A program made the position numbers and the translations under genes. Below the pieces are notes generated by a model. The model saw only the letters and a list, made by a program, of their open reading frames with translations. It was not told where the DNA came from and made no database searches. Of a stretch of DNA of 8,037 nucleotides, positions 6,095 to 8,037 are shown in pieces. The stretch comes from Anaerolineae bacterium (GTDB taxonomy: Bacteria > Chloroflexota > Anaerolineae > JAFGEY01), in the NCBI GenBank assembly GCA_016931365.1, contig JAFGEY010000281.1, positions 1 through 8,037 of the forward strand. Direction: 5' to 3'. The number at the start of each line of letters is the position of its first letter. Within the stretch, counting starts at the first letter, position 1.

Positions 6095-7077
6095 TGAACA
6101 ACGTCATTCAGTGGCTTCTTGAGTCCGACGAGCCGTGGACGCGCTATCGCGCGCTGGTCGATCTGCTCGACCGGCCCGCAAGCGACGCCGATGTCCAGGC
6201 CGCCCGCGCCGGGATGTTGGCCCACCCGCTCGTGCAGGGACTGATCGCGCAATGTGCGGCCTGGGGCGACGCGCCGTTCAAACGGCACAACGACGCCAGC
6301 TATCCGATTTATGCCTTGAGCACTCTGGCCGATTTTGGCGTCAAGGCCAACGATCCCGGAATGGGCCAGGGCATCGGCAGGGTGTTGGCCCATCAATCGG
6401 TCGAGGGGGCGTTCCAGAGCGTGGTCAATATCCCCAAGTCCTTTGGCGGTACGGGCGAAGACCTGTGGACGTGGATCGTCTGCGATGCGCCGACGCTGCT
6501 TTACGCGCTTTTGTCGATGGGATTGCAGGATGATGCGCGTGTGCAGCGCGCGGTCGCGCACCTGGTCGGCCTGGTCGACGAGGTGGGCTGGCGTTGCAAG
6601 GCCGCGCCGGAACTGGGCAAGTTCAAAGGGCCGGGCAAGGGCAGCGATCCGTGCCCCATCGCCAACGTTTACGCGCTCAAGGCCATCTCGCTGCTGCCGG
6701 AGTTGTGTGACGGCAAAGCGGCACATCGCGGCGCGGAGATGCTGCTCGGGCATTGGGCCGCGCGCGGCGAGAAGAAATACTTTTTGTTCGGCGTCGGCAG
6801 CGATTTTCGCAAACTCAAGTACCCGTTTGTGTGGTACGACATCCTGCACGTCGTCGACGTGTTGAGCCGTTTCTCTTTTGCCCACGCCGATCCCCGTTTC
6901 AAAGAAATGGCCGGGGCATTGGTCGATCAGGCTGATGAAAACGGCCGCTATACCGCCGCGTCGATGTACCAGGCGTGGAAGGGTTGGTCTTTTGCCGACA
7001 AGAAACAGCCTTCGCCGTGGCTGACCTGCCTTGTGCTGTGCATCCAACAGAGGATAGAAAGAAAAAAGTCATCGTAG
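6094..7077 (+). CDS. Predicted alpha/alpha-toroid (prenyltransferase/terpenoid-cyclase-like) protein of unknown function
   Basis: This 327-residue, helix-rich protein is built from repeated helix pairs, for example DASYPIYALSTLADFG (68-83), DLWTWIVCDAPTLLYALLSMGL (123-144), PCPIANVYALKAISLLPEL (186-204) and FVWYDILHVVDVLSRF (245-260). The pattern of Trp/Tyr/Leu helices with repeats about 50-60 residues apart resembles alpha/alpha-toroid folds of the terpenoid-cyclase/prenyltransferase type. I recall similar proteins carrying the database name NifH, but there is no nitrogenase-reductase P-loop here, so that name is not supported. Function is unknown. The start is either ATG 6091 (ATGA overlap) or ATG 6094; GGAG at 6084-6087 is better spaced for 6094. 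It overlaps the kinase gene stop, implying joint expression and perhaps a joint role. The last residues (QQRIERKKSS) end exactly where the decayed DUF3883/TOPRIM fragment begins. Confidence 0.7.
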   Translation: MNNVIQWLLESDEPWTRYRALVDLLDRPASDADVQAARAGMLAHPLVQGLIAQCAAWGDAPFKRHNDASYPIYALSTLADFGVKANDPGMGQGIGRVLAHQSVEGAFQSVVNIPKSFGGTGEDLWTWIVCDAPTLLYALLSMGLQDDARVQRAVAHLVGLVDEVGWRCKAAPELGKFKGPGKGSDPCPIANVYALKAISLLPELCDGKAAHRGAEMLLGHWAARGEKKYFLFGVGSDFRKLKYPFVWYDILHVVDVLSRFSFAHADPRFKEMAGALVDQADENGRYTAASMYQAWKGWSFADKKQPSPWLTCLVLCIQQRIERKKSS

Positions 7078-7078
7078 C

Positions 7079-7860
7079 CCGCACCCATTTGACCCGGACA
7101 CCTTTACCGAGGCGCGCTTTATCGAGGTCAAGGGGCGCGCCGGCGTGGGCGAGGTGCTGCTGTCCAACAACGAATACCTGATGGCGCAGCGCATGCGCGG
7201 GGAATACTGGCTGTACGTGGCGTTTAACTGCGCCGCCGCGCCGGAACTGCACATCGCCCGCGACCCGGCGCAGTTGGGCTGGCAGCCGTTGGGCCAGGTC
7301 TCGCACTATCATATCGGCGCGCAGGCGTTGATCGCCGAACAGGCGCGGCAGGCCAGCCCGCATGCGCTGGTCAGCCAGGCGTTTCACGAGTATTGGGAGA
7401 GCCGGCTGGCCGGCCTGGGGCCGTACAATGTGTTGGTGGAAGGCGAGACGGACAAGGCATACCTGGAACTGGCCGCCGAGCGCTACCGCCAGGCGCACGG
7501 CGTGGATTTGCTTGAGAGCGGGCAGGTGCGCGTGGTGGCCGGGCGCGGCACCAAGCGCATGGCCCCCGATTTTGGCGTGCTGCAGTCGCTCGAGCCGCAG
7601 GGGGTGCGTTTTGTGGTTATCTTGGATGGCGACGACGCCGGGCGGATGGCCGCCGAAGCCATGTCGCACCTGGGGGCGCAAAAGAACTGCCATTACTTTT
7701 GGCTGGAGCGGCCGGATTTCAAGGACAAGGGCGGCAAGAGTTGGGATATTGAGATCGAGGACATGCTGCCTATGTCCGGCAGCACGCCACGCTGGAAGAC
7801 CTGAGCCGGTTCGTCGAACTGCTGCACAAAGCGCGCCAGTGTATGCAGATCAAGAGTTGA
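7079..7860 (+). pseudogene. Decayed fragment: DUF3883 (NOV-type) C-terminus joined to a TOPRIM domain
   Basis: The frame opening after a TAG at 7055-7057 reads PHPFDPDTFTEARFIEVKGRAG, then NEYLMAQRMRGEYWLYVAFN and PELHIARDPAQLGW. This is the second half of DUF3883, typically found at the C-terminus of SNF2/DEAD-type helicases. The ExK of the nuclease-like fold is at 7124-7132. From 7425 a TOPRIM domain follows: VEGETD (Glu 7439, Asp 7451) and VVILDGDDAGR (Asp 7625, Asp 7631), as in OLD-type nucleases. No ATG, GTG or TTG occurs in frame before GTG 7145, which lies inside the domain after the ExK, so the 5' half is missing. The frame stops at 7802-7804. The next frame over, from about 7771 (YVRQHATLEDLSRFVELLHK), continues convincingly to a TGA at 7858-7860, which indicates a one-base loss near 7769. 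It is probably non-functional; a shorter TOPRIM product from GTG 7145 cannot be excluded. Confidence 0.75.
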
Positions 7861-7861
7861 A

Positions 7862-7887
7862 CCGCAAAGGCGCAAAGGTCGCCAAGG
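7862..7887. repeat. CGCAAAGG direct-repeat tract
   Basis: Two exact CGCAAAGG units (7863-7870 and 7871-7878) are followed by a diverged CGCCAAGG (7880-7887) and an A-rich CCAAAG stretch. The tract begins right after the TGA that closes the TOPRIM tail. I recognise ACCGCAAAGGCGCAAAGG-like tracts from intergenic DNA of several bacterial groups, where they behave as dispersed short repeats. This is from memory and was not searched. Confidence 0.5.
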
Positions 7888-7920
7888 AAACCAAAGAAAA
7901 TCGCAACTACTCAGCCGCTC

Positions 7921-7944
7921 CCGCTGGATTGTCAAATCCGGCGG
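7921..7944. repeat. Tetraloop hairpin A with GGATT...AATCC core
   Basis: CCGCTGGATT (7921-7930) pairs with AATCCGGCGG (7935-7944) around the loop GTCA. There are ten pairs with one G:U. It shares its inner GGATT/AATCC core and loop size with hairpin B at 8012-8035. It has no T-run and does not look like a standard terminator. Confidence 0.5.
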
Positions 7945-8011
7945 CTCGGTGGGCAAAAACGGGCAGATTTGACCGCTTCTGACTCACAAAGCATCGCTGT
8001 GTACCGCCAGA

Positions 8012-8035
8012 GGCTTGGATTTGGCAATCCAAGCC
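8012..8035. repeat. Tetraloop hairpin B, perfect 10-bp palindrome
   Basis: GGCTTGGATT (8012-8021) pairs perfectly with AATCCAAGCC (8026-8035) around the loop TGGC. It lies at the window edge, so any continuation is not visible. Same core and geometry as hairpin A, which suggests a family of intergenic palindromes. Confidence 0.55.
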
Positions 8036-8037
8036 GA

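Noticed and set aside
5971..7047. Long minus-strand reading frame (358 codons) opposite the toroid protein
   Set aside because: It lies opposite a well-supported + strand gene, has no recognisable motif, and is expected from codon bias in GC-rich DNA. The same applies to the minus-strand frames at 4016-4990, 1591-2382, 5183-5935 and 6899-7693.
6094..7077. Nitrogenase reductase (NifH) label for the toroid protein
   Set aside because: There is no P-loop of the nitrogenase type and no cluster-binding Cys pattern; the GPGKGSD stretch does not fit a Walker A motif.

Overview
This 8.0 kb window has high GC content and looks like chromosomal DNA of an uncultured or environmental bacterium. The gene content suggests Chloroflexota (Anaerolineae-like): a stand-alone DinB protein, a pentapeptide-DinB fusion, a DinB-transglutaminase fusion, tandem Cys-rich DUF3795 proteins, an Fe-S aldo/keto reductase and a DUF3883/TOPRIM fragment. 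That placement is an inference from family content; there is no rRNA or other marker gene. All supported genes lie on the + strand, and most have a clear Shine-Dalgarno sequence. The long minus-strand reading frames are shadows of these genes.

Layout. Positions 3-287 hold the C-terminal end of an unidentified protein. It overlaps a stand-alone DinB-family protein (271-741). Two adjacent paralogous DUF3795 proteins follow (797-1144 and 1155-1511). After a hairpin-bearing gap comes a pentapeptide-repeat/DinB fusion (1627-2400). Next is an aldo/keto reductase with two C-terminal 4Fe-4S motifs but an altered catalytic tetrad (2515-3630). A long, nearly perfect hairpin (3640-3680) separates it from a ClbS-like DinB domain fused to a transglutaminase-like domain (3701-5017). 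An APH-fold small-molecule kinase (5111-6094) then overlaps a predicted alpha/alpha-toroid protein (6094-7077). Immediately after that stop codon comes a decayed fragment of a DUF3883 plus TOPRIM protein (about 7079-7860), with no usable start and a probable single-base frameshift. The last 180 bases are non-coding and repeat-rich: CGCAAAGG direct repeats and two tetraloop hairpins.

How the parts might fit together. Three DinB domains in three architectures, two cysteine-rich proteins, an Fe-S oxidoreductase and an APH-fold kinase in one co-directional run resemble an accessory cluster for detoxification, antibiotic handling or thiol/redox stress. The gaps of 55-115 bases between several genes mean it need not be one operon. 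The tightest couplings are 3-287/271-741, 797-1144/1155-1511 and 5111-6094/6094-7077. The right end looks like a rearrangement scar beside a former DNA-processing or defence-type gene. No complete, recognisable named system is present, and substrates cannot be assigned from sequence alone.
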